In this document: in pieces, positions 44,332 through 52,829 of the stretch
Layout: each line of letters opens with the position of its first letter
Numbering within the stretch: position 1 is the stretch's first letter
Assembly: GCA_038212215.1 (NCBI GenBank)
Contig: JBBQUT010000006.1
Location: 62,001-126,000, forward strand
Reading direction: 5' to 3'
Source of the DNA: JALZAI01 sp038212215
GTDB lineage: Bacteria; Actinomycetota; Actinomycetes; Mycobacteriales; Jatrophihabitantaceae
DNA: 64,000 nt
Notes under the pieces: generated by a model
What the model saw: the letters and a program-made list of their open reading frames with translations, nothing else
Database searches by the model: none
Told to the model about the DNA's origin: nothing
Position numbers and translations under genes: made by a program

Positions 44332-45518
44332 GAGAACGCCCCTGTCCCGGTGATATCGCGACCGACGATGAGAGTCTGTATCGTCTCGGTGCCTTCGAAC
44401 GTGTGGACGGATTCGATGTCGACCATGTGCCGGATGACGTGGTATTCGAGCAGGATGCCATTGCCGCCCAGCAGGTCGCGTGCCTGCGCTAGCACCTCCC
44501 TCGCCTTCGAGGTGTTGTGCAACTTCGCCAGCCCCGCCAGTGTCGGCGTCAACTTGCCCTGCTCGGCGAGCCTGCCGATCTGCGCGCAGTACAACTGCAT
44601 CGCGGTGACATCGGCAAGCATGTGGACGAGGCGCTGCTGGACGATCTGGAAGCTGCTCAGCGATTTGCCAAACTGCTTGCGTTGCTTTGCGTAGGTCAGC
44701 GCGGCGTCGAAGCCAGCAACCGCATGGCCCAACGCCATCCACGCGCAGTCGCTGCGCGTCATGGCGAGCACCGCGGCGCAGTCGGCGAAGGACTTCGCAC
44801 CGGGCAACCGGTTCGAGTCCGGCACGCGCACGCCCTCGAGGGTGATCTCGGCCTGCCACACCGCACGCAGCGATCCCTTGCCGGTGATCACCCGGGCTTC
44901 GAAGCCGGGCGAGCCCTTCTCTACGAGGAATCCTTTGACCTGCCCGTCGTCGGTGTCGCGTGCCCACACCACGACGACGTCGGCGATGCTTGCGTTGCCT
45001 ATCCACTTCTTGGCACCGTCAAGCACCCAGTCGTCGCCGTCGCGTCGCGAGGAGGTCTCCAGCGCGATGGAATCCGAGCCGTGCTCCGGTTCGGTGAGCG
45101 CGAACGCGCCGATGCGCTCGCAGGTTGCCATTGGAGGCAGCCAGCGCTGCTTCTGCTCCTCCGACCCGCAGCGGTAAATCGCGGTCATCGCTAGACCTGC
45201 TTGCACGCCGAGGAAGGTGGCCAGGCTGCCGTCGCCACGCGAGAGTTCCATCTGCACAAGGCCGGCTGAAATCGGATCGAGACCCGGGCAACCGTAACCC
45301 TCGAGCTGAGCGCCGACCACGCCGAGCTTGCCCAGCTTCTCGACCAACGGCCACGGGAACTCGGCCCGTTCCCAGTAGTCGTTGATGACGGGCAGCACCT
45401 CGTCGTCGACGAATTCCCGCACCCGCTCGAGAACCTCCTCCTGCGCAGGAGTGAAAGGATCGCGCAGCGAGAAGTAGTCGGTACCCAACGCACCGCCCAC
45501 GTCCAACGGTTGTGTCAT
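44328..45518 (-). CDS. Acyl-CoA dehydrogenase (glutaryl-CoA dehydrogenase-like)
   Basis: 396 residues from the ATG at 45518, with AAGGAG five bases upstream; a GTG one codon earlier is less likely. It is a flavoprotein of the ACAD fold: AFALTEPEHGSDS, KKWIGNASIADVVVVWARD, the catalytic base region HTFEGTETIQTLIVGRDITG, and QARDLLGGNGI. The N-terminal FSLRDPFTPAQEEVLERVREFV and the overall pattern resemble glutaryl-CoA dehydrogenases. It sits between phaC and the acyl-CoA ligase. Confidence 0.88.
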   Translation of the reverse strand: MTQPLDVGGALGTDYFSLRDPFTPAQEEVLERVREFVDDEVLPVINDYWERAEFPWPLVEKLGKLGVVGAQLEGYGCPGLDPISAGLVQMELSRGDGSLATFLGVQAGLAMTAIYRCGSEEQKQRWLPPMATCERIGAFALTEPEHGSDSIALETSSRRDGDDWVLDGAKKWIGNASIADVVVVWARDTDDGQVKGFLVEKGSPGFEARVITGKGSLRAVWQAEITLEGVRVPDSNRLPGAKSFADCAAVLAMTRSDCAWMALGHAVAGFDAALTYAKQRKQFGKSLSSFQIVQQRLVHMLADVTAMQLYCAQIGRLAEQGKLTPTLAGLAKLHNTSKAREVLAQARDLLGGNGILLEYHVIRHMVDIESVHTFEGTETIQTLIVGRDITGTGAFS

Positions 45519-47248
45519 CACTTCTCCTTCACGTAGCTGCCGGGCGAGGGCTCGAGCGGCTCGTATCCGGACCCGCCCGGCTCCTCCGGGGCACGACGTT
45601 CAGCGCCCGTGTGCGTGTTGAGCCAGGACGCGTAGTCCTCCCACCAACTGCCGGGCCGCTGCTCGGCCTCGGCCAGCCACTTCTCCGCGTCGTCCGGGGT
45701 GGTCTCGCTCACGTGGAACGACGCCTTCTTGTTGCCGGGCGGGTTGACGATCGCAGCGATGTGCCCGCTGGTGGACAGCACCATCCGGGTCGTGCCGCCC
45801 AGCAACTGTGTGGTCTGGTAGCAGTTCTGCCAGGGGCAGAGGTGGTCGGCGACGCCCGCGACGACGTAGGAGTCCACGTCTACGGCGGACAGATCGACCG
45901 GCGAGCCCAACAAGTTCGCCGCGCCGGGCGTGGTGAGCTTGTTGTCCTGGGCGAGGTCCATGAAGTCACGGTGCAGGCGGGCCGGCATGCGGGTCGTGTC
46001 GGCGTTCCAGGACAGGATGTCGAACGCCGGCGGGGCCTTGCCGAGCAGGTAGTTGTTGACCCAGTAGTTCCAGACCAGATCGCGTGGACGTAACCACGCG
46101 AACACCTCAGCCAGCGCCGCACCGTCGAGATAGCCGTCGCGGGCCGAGCGTCTGGTCGATGCGTCACTCGCGCGCTTGTCGGCGAGCGCTCCGGGTGTGC
46201 CGGCGTGGTGCTGGTCGAGCACCGTCACCAGCAAGGACATCGCGGCGATCCGATCCTGCTGCCCGATCGCGGCGAGATGCGCAACGAGCATCGACGTGAG
46301 CATGCCGCCCGAACAGAGTCCCAGCAACGCGGTGCGATCTGATCCGGTGATTTTCTCGATGGCGTCGAGCGCGTCGACAATTGCTTCGGCGTAGGCGTCC
46401 GCACCCCAGTCGGCACCGTCCTCCCCCGGGTTACGCCACGAGATCCCGAATACCTGCTGCCCAGCGCGGACCAGGTGCTCGACGAGGCTGCGTCCGGGCG
46501 CCAGGTCCACTACGTAGAACTTGTTGATCGTCGGGGGGACGATGAGCAGCGGCGTCTCGCGGACCTGCTCGGTCTGCGGCGAGTACTCGATCAGCTCCAA
46601 CAGCGGATTGCGGAAGATCACGTGACCAGGTGTCACGGCGAGGTCTCGTCCGACGACGAAGGCGTCAGGATCGACCATGCGCGGGATCCGCGGTGCGGTG
46701 GCGAAATCACGCACCATGGCCGCCGCGCCCTTGCCGAAGTTCTGGCCACCGGTGTCGATCGCCGCCTTCCACGCCGCAGGATTGAGCACCGCCGAATTGC
46801 TGGGCGCGAGCGCCTCGACGAGATTGTCGATGAGGAATCGCATCCGACGTTCGGTGCGCCAGTCGAGTTCGACCCCGTCGAGCAGCGCCTCCGCGGCGGC
46901 ACCCGTGGCGAGATAGGCCTGCATGACGCGACGCAGCGCCGGATTCCCGGCCCAAGCTGGGTCCAGGAATCGCTTGTCCTTGCGGCTGGGCTCAAGCTGC
47001 GATCGGCCCGCGGCGACGCGTGCCAGTTCGGTGATCGTGCTGCCCGCCAGCCGGGCGGTCGGTATCGGGGCCCGAGCGATCGCGGCGGCGAAGCGGAGCC
47101 CCGACTTGCCGGGTAGCCAGCGGCCGACCGAGGTGCCGGCATCCGCCAGCATCGTGTCCATCGGTGCTGCCGCGCCGACTGCTTCCGCCCCGCTCGGCTC
47201 GGTGTTCGTCACGTCCCACCCCCACGTTGCGCGCGTGACCGCGCTCAC
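45518..47248 (-). CDS. phaC: Poly(3-hydroxyalkanoate) synthase (class I/II)
   Basis: 576 residues from the GTG at 47248; a GTG 12 codons later (47212) is also possible. The synthase polymerises hydroxyacyl-CoA into PHA granules. The lipase-like box GLCSGG places the catalytic Cys at 312, with the Asp in VAGVADHLCPW and the His in TSGHIAAIVNPPG. WNYWVNNYLLGKAPPAFDILSWNADTTRMP is highly typical. Its length fits the one-subunit classes that need no PhaE or PhaR. First gene of the operon. Confidence 0.92.
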   Translation of the reverse strand: MSAVTRATWGWDVTNTEPSGAEAVGAAAPMDTMLADAGTSVGRWLPGKSGLRFAAAIARAPIPTARLAGSTITELARVAAGRSQLEPSRKDKRFLDPAWAGNPALRRVMQAYLATGAAAEALLDGVELDWRTERRMRFLIDNLVEALAPSNSAVLNPAAWKAAIDTGGQNFGKGAAAMVRDFATAPRIPRMVDPDAFVVGRDLAVTPGHVIFRNPLLELIEYSPQTEQVRETPLLIVPPTINKFYVVDLAPGRSLVEHLVRAGQQVFGISWRNPGEDGADWGADAYAEAIVDALDAIEKITGSDRTALLGLCSGGMLTSMLVAHLAAIGQQDRIAAMSLLVTVLDQHHAGTPGALADKRASDASTRRSARDGYLDGAALAEVFAWLRPRDLVWNYWVNNYLLGKAPPAFDILSWNADTTRMPARLHRDFMDLAQDNKLTTPGAANLLGSPVDLSAVDVDSYVVAGVADHLCPWQNCYQTTQLLGGTTRMVLSTSGHIAAIVNPPGNKKASFHVSETTPDDAEKWLAEAEQRPGSWWEDYASWLNTHTGAERRAPEEPGGSGYEPLEPSPGSYVKEK

Positions 47249-47796
47249 TCCCTCCGACCATACTGGGCGCTCTGCGCCGGCGATTCACCCGCGGTCGGCT
47301 TCCGCTCGACACGACGATGCGGGCAGGGGCTACCGGCTCGCGGCAGCAAAAATAGCGGCCGGGCCCGCCGAATGCGGGGGAAATCGACGGGCACCGACCG
47401 CTACGTGGGTCTTATCGACGCGCTCTGACCGGGCATGAGGCGTTCCGGTGATCAATATTTCCGTCCGCGGACGAGTGCGCGGGGAGTGCGGCGCCATCCT
47501 CGGTGTGCATTCGCAACGGTCGCTATCGCCGCTCTGGGCGGCGCGATAGCGACGCCGACGGGTGCAACCCCGTTGCCGTGGCTCTCGGTGCGGAGATGTC
47601 CATTCGCGCGGTCGGTCCCACGTCACCGTGCGCATGAAGGTCGCGAAGCCGGGTCAGCGAGCCAGCGCTGATCGGGGAAAGTGGCGCCCGAATCGGCGGC
47701 CACCTGACCGGCGCGCGACCTGCGAGCCCTTGTCCGGGGGCGGAGATGTGCATACGCTGGTTCAACCCTGATGCGCAACGCGAAATGGGTTGTACA
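47249..47796. other. 548-bp region without a recognisable gene upstream of the MetF-like gene
   Basis: Several frames are open but none resembles a known protein. Visible structure: a perfect inverted repeat TCGCTATCGC (47520-47529) / GCGATAGCGA (47543-47552) without a T tract; a direct repeat CGGAGATGTCCATTCGC (from 47591) / CGGAGATGTGCATACGC (from 47741); and CGCAAC half-sites near 47510 and 47773 like those of the operator at 47790. It could be an untranslated leader, but I match no known riboswitch. Confidence 0.4.
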
Positions 47797-47807
47797 ATGC
47801 GCAACAA
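47790..47807 (+). promoter_or_regulatory. Operator-like site at the MetF-like gene promoter
   Basis: TTGTACAATGCGCAACAA matches the site before the dimethylglycine-dehydrogenase-like gene (56984-57001) at 15 of 18 positions and has the TTGT-N10-ACAA symmetry. It contains TACAAT, a good -10 hexamer. Because the proposed ATG at 47797 lies inside it, either the promoter is further upstream or the true start is downstream. Confidence 0.55.
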
Positions 47808-48663
47808 AGTTGCCATCGACGGTCTCCGCCGCCTGCTGACCCACGCCCGGTACGAAGTGCTGCCCACCGCCGCGGCCGAGGAGCAGGTGCTCGCCCATCT
47901 GCCCACCGGATTCACAGTGACCATCACCGCGTCGCCGTCCAAAGGGCTCGACGCAACCTTGAACCTCGCCGAACGGCTGAGCGCGCAGGGCTACGAGGCG
48001 GTGCCACACCTCGCGGCCCGGATGATCGCCGGACGCTCCGAACTCGCCGAAATCTGCGCACGACTACTCGCCGTCGGCGTCCGCACGATCTTCGTTCCGG
48101 CTGGTGATGCGGACCCACCCGCAGGCGGCTATCACGCATCGCTGGATGTGCTGCGCGACCTCGCTGAACTCGGGCGTCCCTTTCCGGACGTCGGTGTCAC
48201 CGGGTATCCGGAATCGCATCCCTCGATCAACGACGATCTCACCGTCCAAGCCATGTGGGACAAACGCAACTATGCGACCCACGTCGTCAGCAATCTCACC
48301 TTCGATCCGGCGACGTTGCAGGCCTGGTTGCGCAGGATGCGCGCGCGGGGAATCACCCTGCCGTTGCTGGTCGGCGTCCCCGGCCCGGTCGACCGGACGA
48401 AGTTGCTGCTGATGGCAACCAAGATCGGCGTCGGCGAGTCGACGAAATTTCTGGCCAAGCACCGCAGCACAATTACCCGGCTCGCTGCACCCGGCGGCTT
48501 CACCGGTGAGCGGTTCCTGGAGCGATCGGCCCAGGCGTTGAGCGCACCCGACGCACTCGTCGCCGGACTGCATGTATTCACGTTCAACCAGGTCGGTGAG
48601 ACCGAACGGTGGCGCGTTGCCATGCTGGAGCGACTCGGCGGGCCGATCACAGCACGCAGCTGA
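47797..48663 (+). CDS. Methylenetetrahydrofolate reductase (MetF)-like protein
   Basis: 288 residues from the ATG at 47797. The TIM-barrel pattern of the MetF family is present: FTVTITASPSKGLDATLNLAERLSAQGYEAVPHLAARMI, TIFVPAGDADPPAGGY, FPDVGVTGYPESHP and LTFDPATLQAWLRRMRARGITLPLLVGVPGP. It would interconvert methyl- and methylene-tetrahydrofolate. Its setting next to corrinoid methyl-transfer genes suggests oxidation of methyl-folate. The start is uncertain (ATG at 47746 and GTG at 47857 are in frame). It ends 17 bp inside the convergent DUF1638 gene. Confidence 0.8.
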   Translation: MRNKVAIDGLRRLLTHARYEVLPTAAAEEQVLAHLPTGFTVTITASPSKGLDATLNLAERLSAQGYEAVPHLAARMIAGRSELAEICARLLAVGVRTIFVPAGDADPPAGGYHASLDVLRDLAELGRPFPDVGVTGYPESHPSINDDLTVQAMWDKRNYATHVVSNLTFDPATLQAWLRRMRARGITLPLLVGVPGPVDRTKLLLMATKIGVGESTKFLAKHRSTITRLAAPGGFTGERFLERSAQALSAPDALVAGLHVFTFNQVGETERWRVAMLERLGGPITARS

Positions 48664-49318
48664 CCTCGCTGTCCGCGAGCAGCGTGGCAAGCTCGCGCTC
48701 GAGGCCACCGTTCCCGGTCGCCACCACGGTGAGTGGCAGACCGATGCTGCGCGCCGCCTGCTGCGCGAGCTCTCGCAGCTCGGCATCGGGTTCCTGGGCC
48801 AGCCAGACGACCCGGGTGTACGCGCCGAAATACGCGTCGCGCAGCTCCGGATAACGGTCCAGGCCCAGTTCGCGCAGCACCGTTCGCGCAAAGGAACGAG
48901 CCAGGAAGTCGGTGAGCACGTAGGTTCCGGGCTGCTGCTCGAAGAACTCGCGCATGCGCTCCGCACCGGCAAACACGTCGTAGCAGTGCAACCCTTCCAG
49001 GCGGCGCATCCCCAGCCGTCGACACAATTCGTCCAGCGCGCCGTAGGTGCCGCAATCGGCGTACCCGATCGCCACCGTCCGGTATTGCGGCAACAATGTC
49101 CGTGCCAGCTTCTCGACATGACCCGCGATGAGCTGTGGCTGGTTGTGCAGCAACGGCGGCAGCGGGTGGACGTCCACCGGCCAGTTGCGAGCGCTCACGA
49201 CACGTTCGGCAGGTTGCGCGAGCGCGCCGCACGCGATCAGCGCCAGCCGCTCAGACCGGGAATTTGAGTTGGTCAACAAACTTATCGTTGAAGTCGGTGC
49301 GGTCGGAGAGTTCGACAT
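48647..49318 (-). CDS. DUF1638 family protein linked to corrinoid methyl transfer
   Basis: 223 residues from the ATG at 49318, chosen because GGAGGAGG lies six bases upstream although both are inside the preceding gene. A TTG at 49276 is the alternative. The core LALIACGALAQPAERVV, IGYADCGTYGALDELCRRLG, GLHCYDVFAG and YVLTDFLARSF is the DUF1638 family, with several conserved Cys. DUF1638 genes accompany corrinoid methyltransferase operons in archaea and bacteria; no activity is established. It overlaps the RACo-like gene by 68 bp and is last in that operon. Confidence 0.75.
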   Translation of the reverse strand: MSNSPTAPTSTISLLTNSNSRSERLALIACGALAQPAERVVSARNWPVDVHPLPPLLHNQPQLIAGHVEKLARTLLPQYRTVAIGYADCGTYGALDELCRRLGMRRLEGLHCYDVFAGAERMREFFEQQPGTYVLTDFLARSFARTVLRELGLDRYPELRDAYFGAYTRVVWLAQEPDAELRELAQQAARSIGLPLTVVATGNGGLERELATLLADSEVSCVL

Positions 49319-51182
49319 AGCGCACCTCCTCCAGCAATGCGGCCGCACCTGCTCGTTCGCGCAGGCTCAGCAGTGCCATCTTCGCACCTTCGCCGGCGAC
49401 GTTGCCTGCCGAGATGATGCGCAACACCGGCAGTCGCGGCACCAGGCCGATGCGCACCGCGGCAGCCGGTGACAGGTAACTGCCGAACGAACCGGCCAAC
49501 AGCACCTGTTGGACGTCGCGTGGACCGACGCCGAACTCCTCCAGCAGCAGCGACCATCCCGTCGCGATGGCTGCTTTGGCGAACTGCAACTCCCGGATGT
49601 CGCGCTGCGAGAGATAAACGGTGTCCTCGACCGCGCTCGCCGGCTCCGGTCGGTAGAGAACGAAGACGCGCTCCTCGCCCAGTCGCGTCAGCCGATTCGC
49701 CAGAGCTGGCGCGATCGTCTTCGCGTCTTCGTCGGGCACGAAGCGGCCCGTCGCGTCAACCAGCCCGACCCGGACCAGTTCGGCGACCACGTCCACGAGA
49801 CCCGAACCGCACAGACCCATCGGCATGCTGTCGCCGATGACGCCCAACTCGACGTCGTCGCCCAGCTTGACGACCTCGATCGCTCCGTCGGCGGCGCGCA
49901 TGCCGCACCGGATGGCGCCCCCCTCGAAGGCCGGTCCCGCAGGCGCTGCGGTGGCGAGAATCCGTTCCCCGTCGCCGAGCACGATCTCGCAATTCGTCCC
50001 GACGTCGATGAACAGGCGCAACCGCTTGTCGCGGTCCATGCCGGTGGCGAGCATCCCGGCGACGATGTCCCCGCCGACGTAAGCGCCGAGGGCCGGAAAC
50101 AACACCGCGCGCGCACCCGGGTGCACCGACAGTCCGAGGTCGCGGGCGAGCACGACCGGCGGCGTCGCGCACGACATCACGAAGGGCGCCACGCCGAGCG
50201 GCTCGGGGTCGATCGCCAGGGCCAGAGCGGTCATCGTCGCGTTGCCCGCGAGGGCGACCTCGTAGACTTCGCGCGGGTCCACCGCACCGGCGCTGCACAC
50301 CTCGTCGGCCAGCTGGGCCAGAGTTTCGTGTGCCGCCGTGCCGAGTCTGGCCAGCGCCGTCTCGTCCATCATCGTGGCGCTGATCCGGGTGATGACGTCA
50401 CCACCGAAAGGCTGTTGCCGGTTCAGCAGCGAGCGGACTGCGACGGGGGTGCCGGTCGAAAGATCGAGCAGGGTAGCAACGACGGTCGTGGTGCCGAGGT
50501 CGAAGGCGATGGCAAACTGCCGATCCGTGGTGTCGCCGGGCTCCACGTCGATCAGCACGTCGTCCACGATGACCGCGGTGACCTTGAAGTCGGCTGCCCG
50601 CAGCACTGTCGGCAATCGGCGCAGGGCATAGAGATCCGGCTGCGGCTCAAGATCATCGATGGCGGCGAGCAGTCGAGCAAGATCGGTGCGCTGGTCGGCC
50701 AGCGTCGGTTCCTCCAGTTCGACATAGCGCTTCTGGACGGCCGGTCGAAGAATGACCTGACGACCGACACCGACCGTCGCCGCCTTGGGTCGGGTGAGCA
50801 GCGGCGGAACTTCCACGCGCAGGTTCTGCGTCGCTTGCGCCAGGCACGCCAGCCGCCAGCCGTCGCGCAGCTGCTCGGTGCTGAACGCCCGGCCGTCCAA
50901 TCGCCCGACCGGTACCGCTCCGGACAGGATCTTGACCTTGCACTTCTTGCACGTCCCGTGCCCGCCGCAGGTCGAATCGATGGCGATGCCGTTCCAGCTC
51001 GCGCCGTCGAACACGGTCACCCCTGGCGGGACGCGCACGGTGCGCTCGGCTGGGGTAAAACTCAGTTCGACCCGGCCCGTGCCGTCGTGCGGCTCGAGGT
51101 CGCGCGCCGCGGGTGGGTTGATGAGACCTTCGCGCCGGTAGCTGTCGAGGTCGGGCTCGACAGCCGGCGGCAGCTCACTCAC
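49251..51182 (-). CDS. Reductive activator of corrinoid proteins (RACo-like, ASKHA ATPase with [2Fe-2S] domain)
   Basis: 643 residues from the GTG at 51182. An N-terminal ferredoxin domain has C72-x5-C78-x2-C81 (CGGHGTCKKC) and a further Cys in LACLAQ. After a linker, an ASKHA ATPase domain follows (FAIAFDLGTTTVVATLLDL, ALAGNATMTALAL, LFIDVGTNCEIVLGDGERI, GLCGSGLVDVVAELV, VLLAGSFGSYLSP). RACo uses ATP to reduce inactive Co(II) corrinoid back to Co(I). It lies downstream of the corrinoid protein and methyltransferase genes, matching that role, and is unusual in an actinobacterium with aerobic-type flavoprotein genes. Confidence 0.9.
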   Translation of the reverse strand: MSELPPAVEPDLDSYRREGLINPPAARDLEPHDGTGRVELSFTPAERTVRVPPGVTVFDGASWNGIAIDSTCGGHGTCKKCKVKILSGAVPVGRLDGRAFSTEQLRDGWRLACLAQATQNLRVEVPPLLTRPKAATVGVGRQVILRPAVQKRYVELEEPTLADQRTDLARLLAAIDDLEPQPDLYALRRLPTVLRAADFKVTAVIVDDVLIDVEPGDTTDRQFAIAFDLGTTTVVATLLDLSTGTPVAVRSLLNRQQPFGGDVITRISATMMDETALARLGTAAHETLAQLADEVCSAGAVDPREVYEVALAGNATMTALALAIDPEPLGVAPFVMSCATPPVVLARDLGLSVHPGARAVLFPALGAYVGGDIVAGMLATGMDRDKRLRLFIDVGTNCEIVLGDGERILATAAPAGPAFEGGAIRCGMRAADGAIEVVKLGDDVELGVIGDSMPMGLCGSGLVDVVAELVRVGLVDATGRFVPDEDAKTIAPALANRLTRLGEERVFVLYRPEPASAVEDTVYLSQRDIRELQFAKAAIATGWSLLLEEFGVGPRDVQQVLLAGSFGSYLSPAAAVRIGLVPRLPVLRIISAGNVAGEGAKMALLSLRERAGAAALLEEVRYVELSDRTDFNDKFVDQLKFPV

Positions 51183-51192
51183 CGACAGGCAT

Positions 51193-51273
51193 ATTCACGC
51201 GCGAGCCTCGCTTCGCTCATTCGGGCGGCCAAGCCCCGTAACATTTGTTCGCTCGCAAGCTTCGCTCACGCCC
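51193..51273 (-). repeat. Dispersed start-codon-associated repeat, copy C, with 24-codon ORF
   Basis: On the minus strand it starts GGGCGTGAGCGAAGCTTGCG, continues AGCGAACAAATGT, and later has GAATGAGCGAAGCGAGG. It forms a 24-codon ORF (51269-51195) whose GTG overlaps the stop of the methyltransferase (GTGA) and which ends 12 bp before the RACo-like GTG at 51182. The first codons (VSEAC) agree with copy D (MSEAC). Confidence 0.7.
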
Positions 51274-52129
51274 GAGCCTGGCGGGCCCGGTGCGCGGCGA
51301 TCCAGGCGCCACCCCACTCGTCGTGCCCGAGAAGCAGGTCGGCGGCCTTGACCGCCTCGACGATGTGCGGGGTGCGGGTGTCCATGATCGCGCTGGTCAG
51401 CCCCGCCGACATGGCGATCGGCAGGAACGCGGCACCGAGCACGTGCCTGCCCGGCATGCCGAAGGACACGTTGGACGCACCGCACGTCATGTTCAAGCCG
51501 TACTCGTCGCGGATCCGCCGGATCGTGGTGAGCGTCGTCTGCACGTGCGAGGTGTCCGCCCCGATGGGCATGGCGAGCGGGTCGATCACGATGTCGGCGA
51601 TGGCAATGCCGTATTCGGTCGTGGCCACGTCGACGATCTTCTTCACCAGTTCCAGGCGCTTGTCGGACTCCATCGGGATCTCGTCGGCATCGTTGGGCAG
51701 CGCGATCACCGCGGCGTCGTACTTCTTCACCAGTGGCAACACCGCCGCCATGCGGTCGTCCTCGGCGGTGATCGAGTTGACCAGAGCACGCCCCTGGTAT
51801 GCCGCGAGTCCGGCCTCGAGCGCCTCGATCACCGACGAGTCGATGCAGATCGGCAGGTCGGTGCGCTGCTGCACCAGCGTGATCGCACGTGCGAGCAGAT
51901 CCGCCTCGTCGGTCAGTGGGACGCCCATGTTCACGTCGAGCACGTCGGCACCGCCTGCCACCTGTGCCGCGACGTCACGCACGATCGCGGACAGATCCCC
52001 TTGACGCAATTGTTCCTGGAAGATCTTGCGACCGGTGGGATTGATCCGCTCACCGATCAGACAGAACGGGCGGTCGTGCCCGATGACAACTTCCTTGGTG
52101 ACCGAACGCAGGACAGTCTCGTGCCTCAT
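51266..52129 (-). CDS. Methyltetrahydrofolate:corrinoid methyltransferase-like protein (pterin-binding)
   Basis: 287 residues with the pterin-binding TIM barrel seen in MetH, AcsE and MtvA: FCLIGERINPTGRKIFQEQL, GGADVLDVNMGVPL, PICIDSSVIEALEAGLAAYQGRALVNSITAEDD, and GASNVSFGMPGR. It moves methyl between corrinoid protein and tetrahydrofolate. Next to the corrinoid protein and facing the MttB-like gene, it most likely takes methyl from the corrinoid to folate. Its stop overlaps the micro-ORF of repeat copy C. Confidence 0.88.
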   Translation of the reverse strand: MRHETVLRSVTKEVVIGHDRPFCLIGERINPTGRKIFQEQLRQGDLSAIVRDVAAQVAGGADVLDVNMGVPLTDEADLLARAITLVQQRTDLPICIDSSVIEALEAGLAAYQGRALVNSITAEDDRMAAVLPLVKKYDAAVIALPNDADEIPMESDKRLELVKKIVDVATTEYGIAIADIVIDPLAMPIGADTSHVQTTLTTIRRIRDEYGLNMTCGASNVSFGMPGRHVLGAAFLPIAMSAGLTSAIMDTRTPHIVEAVKAADLLLGHDEWGGAWIAAHRARQARA

Positions 52130-52163
52130 TCGACTCCCCCACCCGATCGCGCTGCATACCTTG

Positions 52164-52829
52164 TCACGCTGGGGTCAACGATCGTCGGCGTTGAATCAAT
52201 TCTTTGGCTTTCTTGACCGTCGCCGAAGCGTCGGCCGCATACCCGTCCGCGCCCACCGCATCGGCATATTCCTGGGTTACCGGCGCGCCGCCGACCATCA
52301 CCACGACGCTGTCGCGCAATCCCGCCTTCTGCAGCGCGTTCATGTTCGCTTTGAACATCGGCATTGTCGTGGTGAGGAACGCGGAGAACCCGACGATGTC
52401 GGGCTTGTGCTGGTTGATTGCTTCGACGAACTTCTCCGGCGACACCTGGACACCGAGGTCGATCACCTCGAATCCGGCGCCTTCGAGCATGATGTTGACC
52501 AGGTTCTTGCCGATGTCGTGGACGTCGCCCTTCACCGTCCCCATCACGAATTTTCCGATCGTCTCCACTCCCGTCTCGGCCAGCAGCGGACGCAACACTG
52601 CCATGGCGCCGGCCATCGCCCGACCCGCGATCAGCATTTCCGGCACGAAGTAATCGCCACGTTCGAACCGGGCCCCGACCTCTTCTAGCGCGGGGATGAG
52701 GGCATCGAAGAGCAGGGTCTGCGGCTCCATCCCGAGAGTCAGCGCCTCGTTGGTCAGTTCCAGAACTGCGGGGGCATTGCCGACCATCGTGTGGTCGTAG
52801 AGGCCCTGCAGAATCTCATCAGGTGTCAT
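52164..52829 (-). CDS. Corrinoid (cobalamin-binding) methyl carrier protein
   Basis: 221 residues, the size of MtbC/MttC carriers. A helical cap domain (VGARFERGDYFVPEMLIAGRAM) precedes a B12-binding Rossmann domain with GDVHDIGKNLV, where His104 is the lower cobalt ligand, and GGAPVTQEYADAVGADGYA. It accepts methyl from the substrate methyltransferase and presents it to the pterin methyltransferase. It overlaps the upstream IclR gene by 4 bp and is 34 bp before the pterin methyltransferase. Confidence 0.93.
   Translation of the reverse strand: MTPDEILQGLYDHTMVGNAPAVLELTNEALTLGMEPQTLLFDALIPALEEVGARFERGDYFVPEMLIAGRAMAGAMAVLRPLLAETGVETIGKFVMGTVKGDVHDIGKNLVNIMLEGAGFEVIDLGVQVSPEKFVEAINQHKPDIVGFSAFLTTTMPMFKANMNALQKAGLRDSVVVMVGGAPVTQEYADAVGADGYAADASATVKKAKELIQRRRSLTPA

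Noticed and set aside
47435..47671. Possible 78-residue protein with a hydrophobic stretch upstream of the MetF-like gene
   Set aside because: Arg-rich composition, no ribosome site and no recognisable family; it looks like a chance frame in high-GC DNA.
47249..47796. Cobalamin, SAM or glycine riboswitch before the one-carbon genes
   Set aside because: I looked for the conserved boxes of these classes and did not find a convincing set.
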